Both the position numbers and the translations under genes were made by a program. A model generated the notes under the pieces. The model made no database searches. It was not told the DNA's origin and was given only the letters and a program-made list of their open reading frames with translations. A DNA stretch of 6,759 bases from Bacteriovoracaceae bacterium UBA4573 (GTDB taxonomy: Bacteria; Bdellovibrionota; UBA1018; UBA923), in NCBI GenBank assembly GCA_002387735.1, contig DGKJ01000081.1, positions 1 to 6,759 on the forward strand, written 5' to 3'. Positions 1 through 5,775 of the stretch are shown piece by piece; position 1 is the stretch's first letter; each line of letters begins with the position of its first letter.

Positions 1-448
1 ATGTGATGTCGGTTGCCTGCCCTCGGGCACCACCCAGTGGCTGGTGAATCATGATACGGCTATGAGGTAGCGAGTAGCGCTTACCTTTTGCGCCCGCGCA
101 AAGGAGCAAAGATCCCATGCTCGCTGCCATTCCCAAACAATAGGTCGAAACGTCGCATTTTATAAATTGCATTACGTCGTAAATAGCAAGGCCCGCCGAC
201 ACGGACCCACCCGGGGAATTAATATACAGATGAACGTCTTTTTCGGGGTCCTGACTTTCTAAGAAAAACAATTGAGCCACGATGAGGTTGGCGACCGTAT
301 CATTCACCTCAGTGCCCAGAAAAACTATCCGGTCAAGCAGCAGCCGACTATAAATGTCGTATTGCCGTTCGCCCCGTGCCGTTTGCTCAACGACGATCGG
401 ATTCGGTATATACTGAGAGAGGACTTCAAGGGCTTGGTTGCGATTCAT
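1..448 (-). CDS. clpP: ATP-dependent Clp protease proteolytic subunit ClpP (3' end outside window)
   Basis: Serine protease subunit that forms the double-ring chamber degrading unfolded proteins fed by ClpX or ClpA in the cytoplasm. Translating the minus strand from the ATG at 448-446 gives 149 residues of unmistakable ClpP: VVEQTARGERQYDIYSRLL near residues 19-38, the YINSPGGSVSAG stretch at 75-86, the nucleophile in GMAASMG (Ser110) and the catalytic His in RIMIHQP (His135). The third catalytic residue, an Asp, would lie in the missing C-terminal part; family members are about 195-210 residues. The start is supported by GGAG six bases upstream and by an in-frame TAG further upstream with no other start codon between. 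It follows the small acidic gene at 503-742 after 54 bases, so the two are probably co-transcribed. Nothing suggests decay; the gene is simply cut by the window edge. Confidence 0.97.
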   Translation of the reverse strand, partial: MNRNQALEVLSQYIPNPIVVEQTARGERQYDIYSRLLLDRIVFLGTEVNDTVANLIVAQLFFLESQDPEKDVHLYINSPGGSVSAGLAIYDVMQFIKCDVSTYCLGMAASMGSLLLCAGAKGKRYSLPHSRIMIHQPLGGARGQATDIT

Positions 449-502
449 TTGGCTCTCCGTTGCGAACTCAATTGCATGGAATTTCTAAGGGGCGAAGTCC
501 GA

Positions 503-742
503 TCAAGAGGGGTTATCCTCTTTTATTATTTTTACAGGACTTTGGGGTGTTTCATCAATAGAGAACTCCTCGAAACTGGCAAGTTCCTCAAGGTAGCACA
601 ACATTGCCGCGCGCAGTTGCTCGATTGTTAAACTTTTGGGCTCTGCCCCGACTTTACCGACAATATCGGAAAGCTCACCGAAAATTGTTTCCTCGGGTAA
701 TCCAGTGAGACGCACCACATCATCAAAAAGGGAATTTCCCAT
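503..742 (-). CDS. small acidic protein of unknown function, upstream of clpP
   Basis: A 79-residue reading frame. I do not recognise a named family. The protein is strongly acidic (about 16 Asp/Glu against 6 Lys/Arg), has no signal peptide or membrane segment, and contains an amphipathic region around TGLPEETIFGELSDIVGK (residues 13-30) followed by LTIEQLRAAMLCYLEEL, which looks helical. The tail after residue 60 looks disordered. It reads in the same direction as clpP and ends 54 bases before it, so co-transcription is likely; a role linked to Clp, such as adaptor or regulator, is only a guess from position. The ATG at 742-740 has no strong ribosome-binding site. Coding status is supported by its protein-like composition and by its place between a divergent promoter region and clpP; the opposite-strand frames here look like shadows. 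Confidence 0.65.
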   Translation of the reverse strand: MGNSLFDDVVRLTGLPEETIFGELSDIVGKVGAEPKSLTIEQLRAAMLCYLEELASFEEFSIDETPQSPVKIIKEDNPS

Positions 743-870
743 TCACGCTCGCGTTTCGACATTGTTTGGCCGACTCTTTCAGTCTATGAAGACTTAAAAG
801 TGTTGCAACATAATTTTGGATGATGGAGCAATTTGTTTCTATACCCACCGCATCATTCTGGAGAACGTTT
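743..870. promoter_or_regulatory. divergent intergenic control region
   Basis: This gap separates the minus-strand clpP unit from the long plus-strand unit and must hold promoters for both. On the plus strand TTGTTT (762-767) and TATGAA (785-790) are 17 bases apart, a weak sigma70-like pair. On the minus strand TTGCAA (808-803) and TAGACT (786-781) are 16 bases apart, so the two proposed -10 boxes overlap. A perfect 10-base palindrome, TGTTGCAACA, sits at 801-810, covering the proposed minus -35 box and lying downstream of the plus -10 box; it could be an operator. All matches to consensus are partial and were made by eye, so the exact elements are uncertain although the location of a control region is likely. 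Confidence 0.4.
860..864 (+). promoter_or_regulatory. ribosome-binding site deciding the lipoprotein start
   Basis: GGAGA lies six bases before the ATG at 871. It favours that start over the in-frame ATGs at 820 and 823, which would put 17 non-signal residues ahead of the lipoprotein signal peptide. Confidence 0.75.
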
Positions 871-1311
871 ATGAATTTTAATTTCGTATCAAAAGTTACT
901 TTCGTCGCGCTTGCGATTGGTTTCGCGTTTGGCTGTACCAAAAATAAGACCACTGCGACTCCCGGAAAAATTTCAGGAAGAATCGTTATCGATCAACAGC
1001 TGGTGCCGTCTTTAAAACCAACGGACACTCTTTTCATCATTGCCCGAAACCAACAGTCGGGCCCACCTACTGCGGTTAAACGAATCGTGAACCCAACGTT
1101 TCCCTTGGAATATGTGATCGGCCCGGAAGACGCGATGATGGGCGGTACAGGTGGATTCGAAGCGGGCGCCCAACTTACGATTGCCGCTCGCCTTTCGCGT
1201 TCCGGCGACGCAATGCCTGCTGCGGGCGATATTGAGGGCGTTCACAAAGACAACCCCGCGCTTGTAGGGTCCGGTGGAGTTGATGTTTTGATTGACCGCG
1301 TACGACCTTAA
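871..1311 (+). CDS. lipoprotein consisting of a CcmI/CycH C-terminal-like domain
   Basis: Probable envelope lipoprotein of 146 residues. The N-terminus has Lys8, a hydrophobic stretch and a lipobox-like AFGC ending at Cys22 (Phe at -2 is not ideal), then a polar linker. Residues 32-123 match the pattern I know from the C-terminal domain of the cytochrome c maturation factor CcmI (CycH): GKISGRIVID, then DTLFIIAR (52-59), GPPTAVKRI, and ARLSRSGDAMPAAGDIEG at 106-123. Full CcmI proteins carry an N-terminal membrane part and TPR repeats, both absent here, so this is a stand-alone domain. In CcmI this domain helps handle apocytochrome c; whether this protein does so is unknown. It heads the plus-strand unit, and its TAA is immediately followed by the ATG of the FAH-family gene. 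Gene call strong, domain assignment fairly strong, function open. Confidence 0.85.
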   Translation: MNFNFVSKVTFVALAIGFAFGCTKNKTTATPGKISGRIVIDQQLVPSLKPTDTLFIIARNQQSGPPTAVKRIVNPTFPLEYVIGPEDAMMGGTGGFEAGAQLTIAARLSRSGDAMPAAGDIEGVHKDNPALVGSGGVDVLIDRVRP

Positions 1312-2253
1312 ATGAAGCTCGTTACTTTTCTATCTAAACCCTATCGCCGAACCGACAAGCCCAACGACTACGCCTGGAACCGCGCAGCCCAAGCGCGTTG
1401 GGGTGTTTGGATCGACAACGACGTATTTGACTTTACCTCAAAAAAAGTCCCGACATTGCTGCACTTAATTGAGGCAGGTCCAAGCGCCTGGAAGCAACTT
1501 GGCAGTGCTGTTAGGCTCAAGAAAAATAAATCTCAGCGCGTCGCGGGCCGAGTACCGGTTTCTCGACTTACGCTTTTATCGCCGATTCCACGTCCTCCAT
1601 CGATGCGGGATTTTTTAGCATTTGAAGAACACTCTTCCTGGAGCTGGAAAAAACGCGGACTCGATTTACCTCCTGAGTGGTACGAAATGCCAGTTTATTA
1701 CAAAGGTAATCACCGCACACTTTGGGGTCCTGGTGATACGATTCGTTGGCCATCGTTCACCCAGAAACTCGATTACGAACTTGAACTCACGATGGTCCTC
1801 GGTCGAAGCGGCGTGAACATAAAAAAAGAAAAGGCTCTCGATCACATTTTCGGCTACGCAATCATGAACGATTGGAGCGCACGCGATATTCAGGCGAAAG
1901 AAATGCTCTGTCGGCTTGGACCCGCAAAAGGCAAAGACTTTGGAACGAGTATTGGTCCTTGTATCGTTACCAAAGACGAATTGGGTGACGCCAACGGCCT
2001 TCGGATGCAAGCATTTATCAACGACCAATGCTGGAGCGATGGCAACTCCGCCACTCGGCACTGGAGTTTTTCTGATATGATTGCGCACGTGAGCCGCGAC
2101 GAACCGGTTTTCGCGGGGGATCTCTACGGTTCCGGTACAGTGGGCCGGGGGTGCGGCCTTGAACTTGACCGTTGGCTGACTCCCGGTGATACAGTGACTT
2201 TAAAAATAGAAGGAATCGGCGAGCTTCAAAATCGTGTCGGCGCCAAACCCTAA
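1312..2253 (+). CDS. fumarylacetoacetate hydrolase family protein (probable fumarylacetoacetase)
   Basis: Cytoplasmic metal-dependent C-C hydrolase of 313 residues, probably cleaving fumarylacetoacetate to fumarate and acetoacetate at the end of tyrosine catabolism. The FAH fold is clear. MRDFLAFEEH places Asp100 and His107 seven residues apart, as the metal-binding Asp and catalytic His are in mammalian FAH. DYELELTMVLG supplies metal ligands Glu156 and Glu158, and MNDWSARDIQ supplies Asp187 with Arg191 and Gln194. KGKDFGTSIGP and GDLYGSGTVGRGCGLE are further family signatures. It lacks the large N-terminal domain of the roughly 420-residue eukaryotic enzyme, which is usual for many bacterial members. 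The start abuts the upstream stop without a clear ribosome-binding site, so translation is probably coupled. The homogentisate dioxygenase next door supports this substrate over other FAH-family substrates, though the sequence alone cannot exclude them. Confidence 0.92.
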   Translation: MKLVTFLSKPYRRTDKPNDYAWNRAAQARWGVWIDNDVFDFTSKKVPTLLHLIEAGPSAWKQLGSAVRLKKNKSQRVAGRVPVSRLTLLSPIPRPPSMRDFLAFEEHSSWSWKKRGLDLPPEWYEMPVYYKGNHRTLWGPGDTIRWPSFTQKLDYELELTMVLGRSGVNIKKEKALDHIFGYAIMNDWSARDIQAKEMLCRLGPAKGKDFGTSIGPCIVTKDELGDANGLRMQAFINDQCWSDGNSATRHWSFSDMIAHVSRDEPVFAGDLYGSGTVGRGCGLELDRWLTPGDTVTLKIEGIGELQNRVGAKP

Positions 2254-2255
2254 AA
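2242..2255 (+). repeat. 14-base direct repeat, copy 1, at the FAH/dioxygenase junction
   Basis: GCCAAACCCTAAAA spans the last two codons and the stop of the FAH-family gene. The identical 14 bases occur at 3404-3417 over the end of the dioxygenase gene, in the same reading phase, so both proteins end in AKP. It may be chance. Confidence 0.6.
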
Positions 2256-2272
2256 AATCCGACCAACCTATA

Positions 2273-2277
2273 GAGGA
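2273..2277 (+). promoter_or_regulatory. ribosome-binding site deciding the dioxygenase start
   Basis: GAGGA lies seven bases before the ATG at 2285 and favours that start over the in-frame GTG at 2234, which lies inside the end of the FAH-family gene. Confidence 0.7.
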
Positions 2278-2284
2278 ACTGAGC

Positions 2285-3415
2285 ATGTCCCATAAACCCC
2301 CACAAATTCCATTTTCATCGGGCACGGTATCGAAGCAAACTCACGTTGACTTGCCAAATGGTACCTTCGAAGAAGAATACGGTCGCCAAGGTTTTTTCGG
2401 GCGCACCACTCACCTTTACCGTAAAAATGCGCCCACTGGTTGGACACGAATCGACGGGCCACTTCACCCTCATGCGTACGATGCCAACGCAGCACTCGGA
2501 ACGGCGACTACTGCCCCAAAACGTTTTTTAGGAAACGACGATGTTTGCCTTTGGATTTACGCACCCCAAAAACAAACTCCTCACTATGTTCGAAACGCCG
2601 ACGGCGACGAAGCCTGGTTCATTCACGCTGGCTCGGGTTTTCTAGAAACAGATTTTGGCCCTCTCAAATACCGGAAAGGCGATTATTTGGTTGTCCCGCG
2701 AGGAACGACTTATCGTTTTTTTCCGGACGCTGGGGCTCCCCAATTTTATCTATTGATCGAATCGTTTTCCGAGTTTGAACTTCCCGATCGTGGCTCTCTC
2801 GGTCGTCACGCTTTTTTAGACCCTGCTTGCATTGATGTTCCGCAGGCCGCTGCCAGTGGCGCACCAGCGACCGACGGCAAAGAGTGGAAACTTAAAATTA
2901 AGCGACAAAACGAATACACTGACGTGTATTACCCTTTCAATCCACTTAACGTCGTTGGTTGGCGTGGGGATGCCTTTGCTTACCGTTTTAACGTTGAAGA
3001 TATTCGACCCATTATTAGCCCACGCTTTCATTTGCCGCCAAGCGTACACACCACGTTAATGGCCAAAAACTTTGTACTTTGCACATTCGCCCCACGCCCA
3101 ATGGAGACCGGGGATCCGAAAGCGCAGAGAGTGCCATTTTTTCATAGCAATATCGAATTCGACGAAGTGATTTTTTATCACGACGGCGATTTTTTTAGCC
3201 GCAGCGGTATAACGCCCGGAATGTTCACTTTTCACCCCCAGGGAATTCATCACGGGCCGCATCCTAAGGCGTTCGCAAATCAGTTTTCCAAAGAGTTTGC
3301 GCAGGAATATGCCGTAATGATCGACACCACTCGCCCCCTAAAGGCGTTCGATACCGCAGTGTCTTGTGAAATGGTCGATTATAAAAATAGTTGGAAAGAA
3401 TATGCCAAACCCTAA
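2285..3415 (+). CDS. hmgA: homogentisate 1,2-dioxygenase (short bacterial form)
   Basis: Iron-dependent ring-cleaving dioxygenase converting homogentisate and O2 to maleylacetoacetate. The 376-residue protein is a cupin: HYVRNADGDEAWFIHAGSG (100-118) and KGDYLVVPRGTTYRFF (131-146) form the N-terminal barrel. The C-terminal half carries the active site. By alignment from memory with the human enzyme, His249 in RFHLPPSVHTTLMAK matches the catalytic His292; His287 and Glu294 in FFHSNIEFDEVIFY match iron ligands His335 and Glu341, with one extra residue between them; His323 in GIHHGPHP matches His371. All key residues are therefore present. It is about 60-70 residues shorter than the roughly 440-residue classical enzyme, mostly at the N-terminus. 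The ATG at 2285 is chosen for its GAGGA; a GTG at 2234 would add 17 residues. It lies 31 bases after the FAH-family gene, consistent with one catabolic operon. Confidence 0.93.
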   Translation: MSHKPPQIPFSSGTVSKQTHVDLPNGTFEEEYGRQGFFGRTTHLYRKNAPTGWTRIDGPLHPHAYDANAALGTATTAPKRFLGNDDVCLWIYAPQKQTPHYVRNADGDEAWFIHAGSGFLETDFGPLKYRKGDYLVVPRGTTYRFFPDAGAPQFYLLIESFSEFELPDRGSLGRHAFLDPACIDVPQAAASGAPATDGKEWKLKIKRQNEYTDVYYPFNPLNVVGWRGDAFAYRFNVEDIRPIISPRFHLPPSVHTTLMAKNFVLCTFAPRPMETGDPKAQRVPFFHSNIEFDEVIFYHDGDFFSRSGITPGMFTFHPQGIHHGPHPKAFANQFSKEFAQEYAVMIDTTRPLKAFDTAVSCEMVDYKNSWKEYAKP

Positions 3416-4037
3416 AAGTTCCCACGTCGAAGTCGATGTTGAAAAACTTCCGTTTCAAGAAGCTTATAAATTAATTATCGGCTCGATCGTACCTCGTCCG
3501 ATAGCTTGGGTGAGCACAGTGAACAAATCTGGCGTGAGCAACCTAGCACCGTTTTCGTTTTTTAATGGAGTTTGCAGTAACCCACCGTCAGTGTTGTTCT
3601 GCCCAGTAAATACGCCGGAAGGTCGCGAAAAAGACACACTCGTCAATATTCGAGACAATCGACAATTCGTAGTTAATCTGGTGTCACGTGGTCTCGCAGA
3701 AAAAATGAATCAGACATCGGCAAACTATCCCTTCGGCATAAGTGAATTCAAAGAAGCCGGTCTGACCGAGGGCAAATGCAAAAAAGTCAAACCTCCGCGG
3801 GTATTAGAGGCTCCCATTTCAATGGAGTGTGAACTTATTGAAATTGTCAAAGTGGGCCCCGGTGGCCCCGGAAGTGGGGCTGTGGTCATTGGAAAAATAT
3901 TACACATGCACTTCGACCCTGCAGTCTATAAAGATGGCAAAATATTGATCGAAGCTTTCGACCCAATCGCAAGATTGGCTGGATCGGCCTACTGTCCGGT
4001 GAGAGATATTTTTACGTTAGATCGACCGAAGCTTTAG
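3402..4037 (+). CDS. flavin reductase-like, FMN-binding split-barrel protein
   Basis: A 211-residue cytoplasmic protein of the flavin reductase-like family, which binds FMN in a split barrel. Signatures are GSIVPRPIAWVST (27-39), NLAPFSFFN (47-55), SNPPSVLF (59-66) and KDTLVNIRDNRQFVVN (77-92). The C-terminal part contains AFDPIARLAGSAY, typical of this branch. The substrate is not clear: relatives are NAD(P)H:flavin reductases or proteins of unknown activity, and a partner monooxygenase is not visible here. The ATG at 3402 overlaps the end of the dioxygenase gene by 14 bases with only GGAAAG upstream; an in-frame GTG at 3366 would add 12 residues lying wholly inside the dioxygenase gene and is less likely. 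A glycine/proline-rich loop, GPGGPGSG, occurs at 152-159. The overlap implies it is made together with the tyrosine-catabolism enzymes. Confidence 0.88.
   Translation: MPNPKSSHVEVDVEKLPFQEAYKLIIGSIVPRPIAWVSTVNKSGVSNLAPFSFFNGVCSNPPSVLFCPVNTPEGREKDTLVNIRDNRQFVVNLVSRGLAEKMNQTSANYPFGISEFKEAGLTEGKCKKVKPPRVLEAPISMECELIEIVKVGPGGPGSGAVVIGKILHMHFDPAVYKDGKILIEAFDPIARLAGSAYCPVRDIFTLDRPKL
3404..3417 (+). repeat. 14-base direct repeat, copy 2, at the dioxygenase/flavin reductase junction
   Basis: Identical to 2242-2255. Here it covers the AKP-stop end of the dioxygenase and, in another frame, codons 1-6 of the flavin reductase-like protein (PNPK). Confidence 0.6.
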
Positions 4038-4046
4038 CCATTATTT

Positions 4047-4077
4047 AAAGGAGATTCAGTTGAAAAAAGGCGGGTAA
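4047..4077 (+). other. strong ribosome-binding site followed by a five-codon reading frame
   Basis: AAAGGAGA at 4047-4054 is the best Shine-Dalgarno match in the window. Six bases after its GGAG is TTG AAA AAA, a typical start for an exported protein, but the frame closes after MKKGG at a TAA (4075-4077). The same frame beyond the stop encodes a signal-peptide-like stretch. This could be a minileader, the broken start of a former gene, or a sequencing error in the six-A run at 4063-4068. Removing one A would join this start in frame to the hydrolase gene at 4097. Confidence 0.35.
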
Positions 4078-4083
4078 GTCGCT

Positions 4084-4090
4084 AGGAAGG
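4084..4090 (+). promoter_or_regulatory. ribosome-binding site of the YiiX-like gene
   Basis: AGGAAGG lies six bases before the ATG at 4097. It supports that start even though the hydrophobic signal segment of the protein begins only about 40 residues later. Confidence 0.6.
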
Positions 4091-4096
4091 CGATTC

Positions 4097-4750
4097 ATGC
4101 GGTTTTTTTTATTCTCTTGTTGCTCTTCATTCCTACCTCAGACGCGAATGCCAGTGGGGGTTGCTTCAGCGCTGAAAGTAGAGAAAAGCTCTCCTTCTTC
4201 GCTAGCACCACTTTTGCGTACTTTTGCACTATTAGTTTTTTTATTTTTCGCGGTTGCCTTCACCACCACAATTCCAGCTGAGGCGGTGGTTCGGGTAGCC
4301 TTTCTAACCAAAAAAAACGCCGAAGGACATTTGCTTCGACTGCACCCCACGGGCCACGGTTTTTACCACGTCGCTGTTTCTTACAAAGGGCGTTGGCTAC
4401 ACGCACACCCTAACGGCGGGGTCCAAATTTCCAAATCTCTCCGTCGCTTTGGTCAAATTGCGGCAGTGCTCGAACACCGCAAATTACGCGAACCCAGTAC
4501 TCGATTCGTTCGAAAAATTCGAGGACTGCCCTACGACCCAGCGTTTCGCTGGAACGAACCCGAATCCTTCTACTGTTCTAAATTACTCGCCAAACACTTT
4601 CGATTGCCCCCCACCCCGATGACATTCCACGGCTCTCACTGGGGCGAATATTTTCGCCAGCTTGGGCTACCTAAACCGATCAATGAGGTCGGCCTTAGTC
4701 CTGACGAAGTTTATGATTTATTGATTGAACGCGGCTTTGTGCCGAGATAA
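4097..4750 (+). CDS. YiiX-like (permuted NlpC/P60) cysteine hydrolase, exported
   Basis: 217 residues as called. The mature part resembles YiiX/YebB-type permuted papain-fold amidases, where the catalytic His precedes the Cys. GHGFYHVAVSYKGRWLHAHP gives a candidate His91, with His103 nearby, and SFYCSKLLAKHF gives the candidate nucleophile Cys160. A role in cleaving an amide bond in the cell wall or another envelope substrate is likely for the family, but the substrate is unknown. A signal peptide is visible at about residues 41-63, ending in PAEA. The 40 residues before it are odd: a Phe/Cys-rich start, MRFFLFSCCSS, then a polar stretch. The ATG at 4097 has the better ribosome-binding site, but the ATG at 4148 or the TTG at 4214 would give a more normal signal peptide. 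It lies 59 bases after the flavin reductase gene and 9 before the next gene. Confidence 0.8.
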   Translation: MRFFLFSCCSSFLPQTRMPVGVASALKVEKSSPSSLAPLLRTFALLVFLFFAVAFTTTIPAEAVVRVAFLTKKNAEGHLLRLHPTGHGFYHVAVSYKGRWLHAHPNGGVQISKSLRRFGQIAAVLEHRKLREPSTRFVRKIRGLPYDPAFRWNEPESFYCSKLLAKHFRLPPTPMTFHGSHWGEYFRQLGLPKPINEVGLSPDEVYDLLIERGFVPR

Positions 4751-4759
4751 CCAGACCCC

Positions 4760-5227
4760 ATGCATTTCGTTGTTAACATGTTTTTGACTCTAATTTTCGT
4801 GGCTAATTGCGCTCGCGTTTCGGCCTCGGAAATTCCAGATTATCAGTGTCTTGACTGTACGGTCGAAGCAACAAGTGAAGGCAAAGTTCTATTGAACTAC
4901 GATCTTGTGCTCTTTCGGGACGCCAAAAAAAGAAACCTTTTCAAGGGCTCCCTTGCCGTTCGATTCGTTGATCAAAATGGTAAACTGGTACCGGTTAAAG
5001 ACGTTTCCTTGACGAGCTACATGCCCGGAATGGGGCACGGATCCGGAAAAGAACCGACAGCCAAACCCGAGACCATCGACGATAACGAAAGAGCGGCGGT
5101 TTGGATTTCAAATGATGTGATTTTCACGATGGCCGGAATTTGGCGGATTTCCGTGCAGTTCAAAGGCGCGGGCAAAGACGACGAAGCTCGAATTATTGCC
5201 TGGGTTAGAAAGCCCGAGTCCAAGTGA
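4760..5227 (+). CDS. exported FixH/YtkA-like protein with CxxC and MPGMGHG motifs
   Basis: A 155-residue exported protein. The N-terminus is a signal peptide ending near ARVSA-SE (residue 23). The mature part looks like a single beta-sandwich of the FixH/YtkA type. Possible metal ligands are Cys30 and Cys33 in YQCLDC, Met88, Met91 and His93 in YMPGMGHG, and Met124 in FTMAGIWRISV. The MPxMGHG and FTMxGxW pair recurs in the lipoprotein at 5762-6184, so these two proteins are probably distant relatives within one pathway. FixH-like proteins are tied to copper supply of cbb3 oxidase; extending that here is inference. The ATG at 4760 lacks a good ribosome-binding site and an in-frame ATG at 4778 is possible. 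Its TGA overlaps the GTG start of the redoxin gene. Gene call sure, family likely, function open. Confidence 0.82.
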   Translation: MHFVVNMFLTLIFVANCARVSASEIPDYQCLDCTVEATSEGKVLLNYDLVLFRDAKKRNLFKGSLAVRFVDQNGKLVPVKDVSLTSYMPGMGHGSGKEPTAKPETIDDNERAAVWISNDVIFTMAGIWRISVQFKGAGKDDEARIIAWVRKPESK

Positions 5228-5775
5228 ACGCGTTGGTAAAAATTGCAACTTTGTTTCTTCTTTGGGCTCTATGTTTGGCCGCTACACCTCTGCCAAACGA
5301 AATCGAACTCTCAAAGCTGGATGGAACGATGGTAAAGCTGTCTCTCAATTCACGGTTCACAGCCTTCGCGTTTCTTTCTGCACGCTGCCCCTGCTCTAAG
5401 TCACACGAAGAAAAACTTTCCAAACTTTGCGCTCGATTTTCAAACCGCGGAATAAGGTGCATTGGAATTCATTCCAATGCAAACGAACCTCTCAGCGAAG
5501 CCGCGAAATACTTTGGAACAGCCAACTTATCTTTTCCAGTTTTGCATGACCCCGGTAGCCGGTTCGCCAATCTACTTGGAGCCCTAAAAACCCCACACGT
5601 ATTCATTTTAAACTCCACAAGAGACGTTATTTTTTCGGGCGGTGTCGACGATGCGCGTGATGCAAAAATTGCGGAAAAGGAAATTTTGGAAACCGCGTTT
5701 AATCAAATTGCGAACGGGCAACTACCCGAACCCGCACTCGTTAAAACTTTGGGGTGCTTCATTGCGCGGCCTTAA
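5224..5775 (+). CDS. exported redoxin (AhpC/TSA-like thioredoxin fold) with CPC motif
   Basis: A 183-residue thioredoxin-fold protein with an N-terminal signal peptide cleaved around residues 20-24. The redox motif is SARCPCSKSHEEKL: Cys55-Pro-Cys57, a CxC rather than the thioredoxin CxxC. GIRCIGIHSNANEPL, FPVLHDPGSRFANLLGA and KTPHVFILN (with the cis-Pro candidate Pro124) follow the redoxin order. GGVDDARDAK and a C-terminal TLGCFIARP give a third conserved-looking Cys178, as in the redoxin group with GC-x-I at the end. It could reduce, oxidise or metallate a periplasmic partner; SCO proteins, which deliver copper to oxidase, share the fold but have CxxxC. The GTG start overlaps the preceding stop (GTGA), so translation is coupled. 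Its 3' end overlaps the next gene by 14 bases. Confidence 0.88.
   Translation: MNALVKIATLFLLWALCLAATPLPNEIELSKLDGTMVKLSLNSRFTAFAFLSARCPCSKSHEEKLSKLCARFSNRGIRCIGIHSNANEPLSEAAKYFGTANLSFPVLHDPGSRFANLLGALKTPHVFILNSTRDVIFSGGVDDARDAKIAEKEILETAFNQIANGQLPEPALVKTLGCFIARP

Noticed and set aside
272..631. 119-codon plus-strand open frame
   Set aside because: It lies opposite clpP and the acidic small gene, whose minus-strand products are protein-like; its own translation has no recognisable features.
723..953. 76-codon minus-strand open frame across the divergent region
   Set aside because: It overlaps the start of the acidic gene and the lipoprotein signal peptide and would leave no room for promoters; no ribosome-binding site or motif supports it.
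1666..2088. 140-codon minus-strand open frame inside the FAH-family gene
   Set aside because: The plus-strand frame has all FAH catalytic residues; the antisense frame is a shadow with no recognised motif.
2234..2284. 17-residue extension of the dioxygenase from a GTG
   Set aside because: The ATG at 2285 has GAGGA at proper spacing, while the GTG lies inside the FAH-family gene. Kept only as an alternative because of its likeness to the next junction.
3853..3882. GC-rich hairpin-like stretch within the flavin reductase gene
   Set aside because: The stem GGGCC/GGCCC is only five pairs, there is no following T-run, and the codons encode a plausible Gly/Pro loop, so it is not a terminator.
4038..4096. 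possible terminator or promoter between the catabolic and envelope blocks
   Set aside because: No inverted repeat with a T-run and no convincing -35/-10 pair was found, so read-through into the envelope genes cannot be excluded.
5642..5761. 40-residue basic N-terminal extension of the lipoprotein from a GTG
   Set aside because: It lies inside the redoxin gene and would place the lipobox at residue 62; the TTG at 5762 has a GGGGTG and gives a normal lipoprotein signal.
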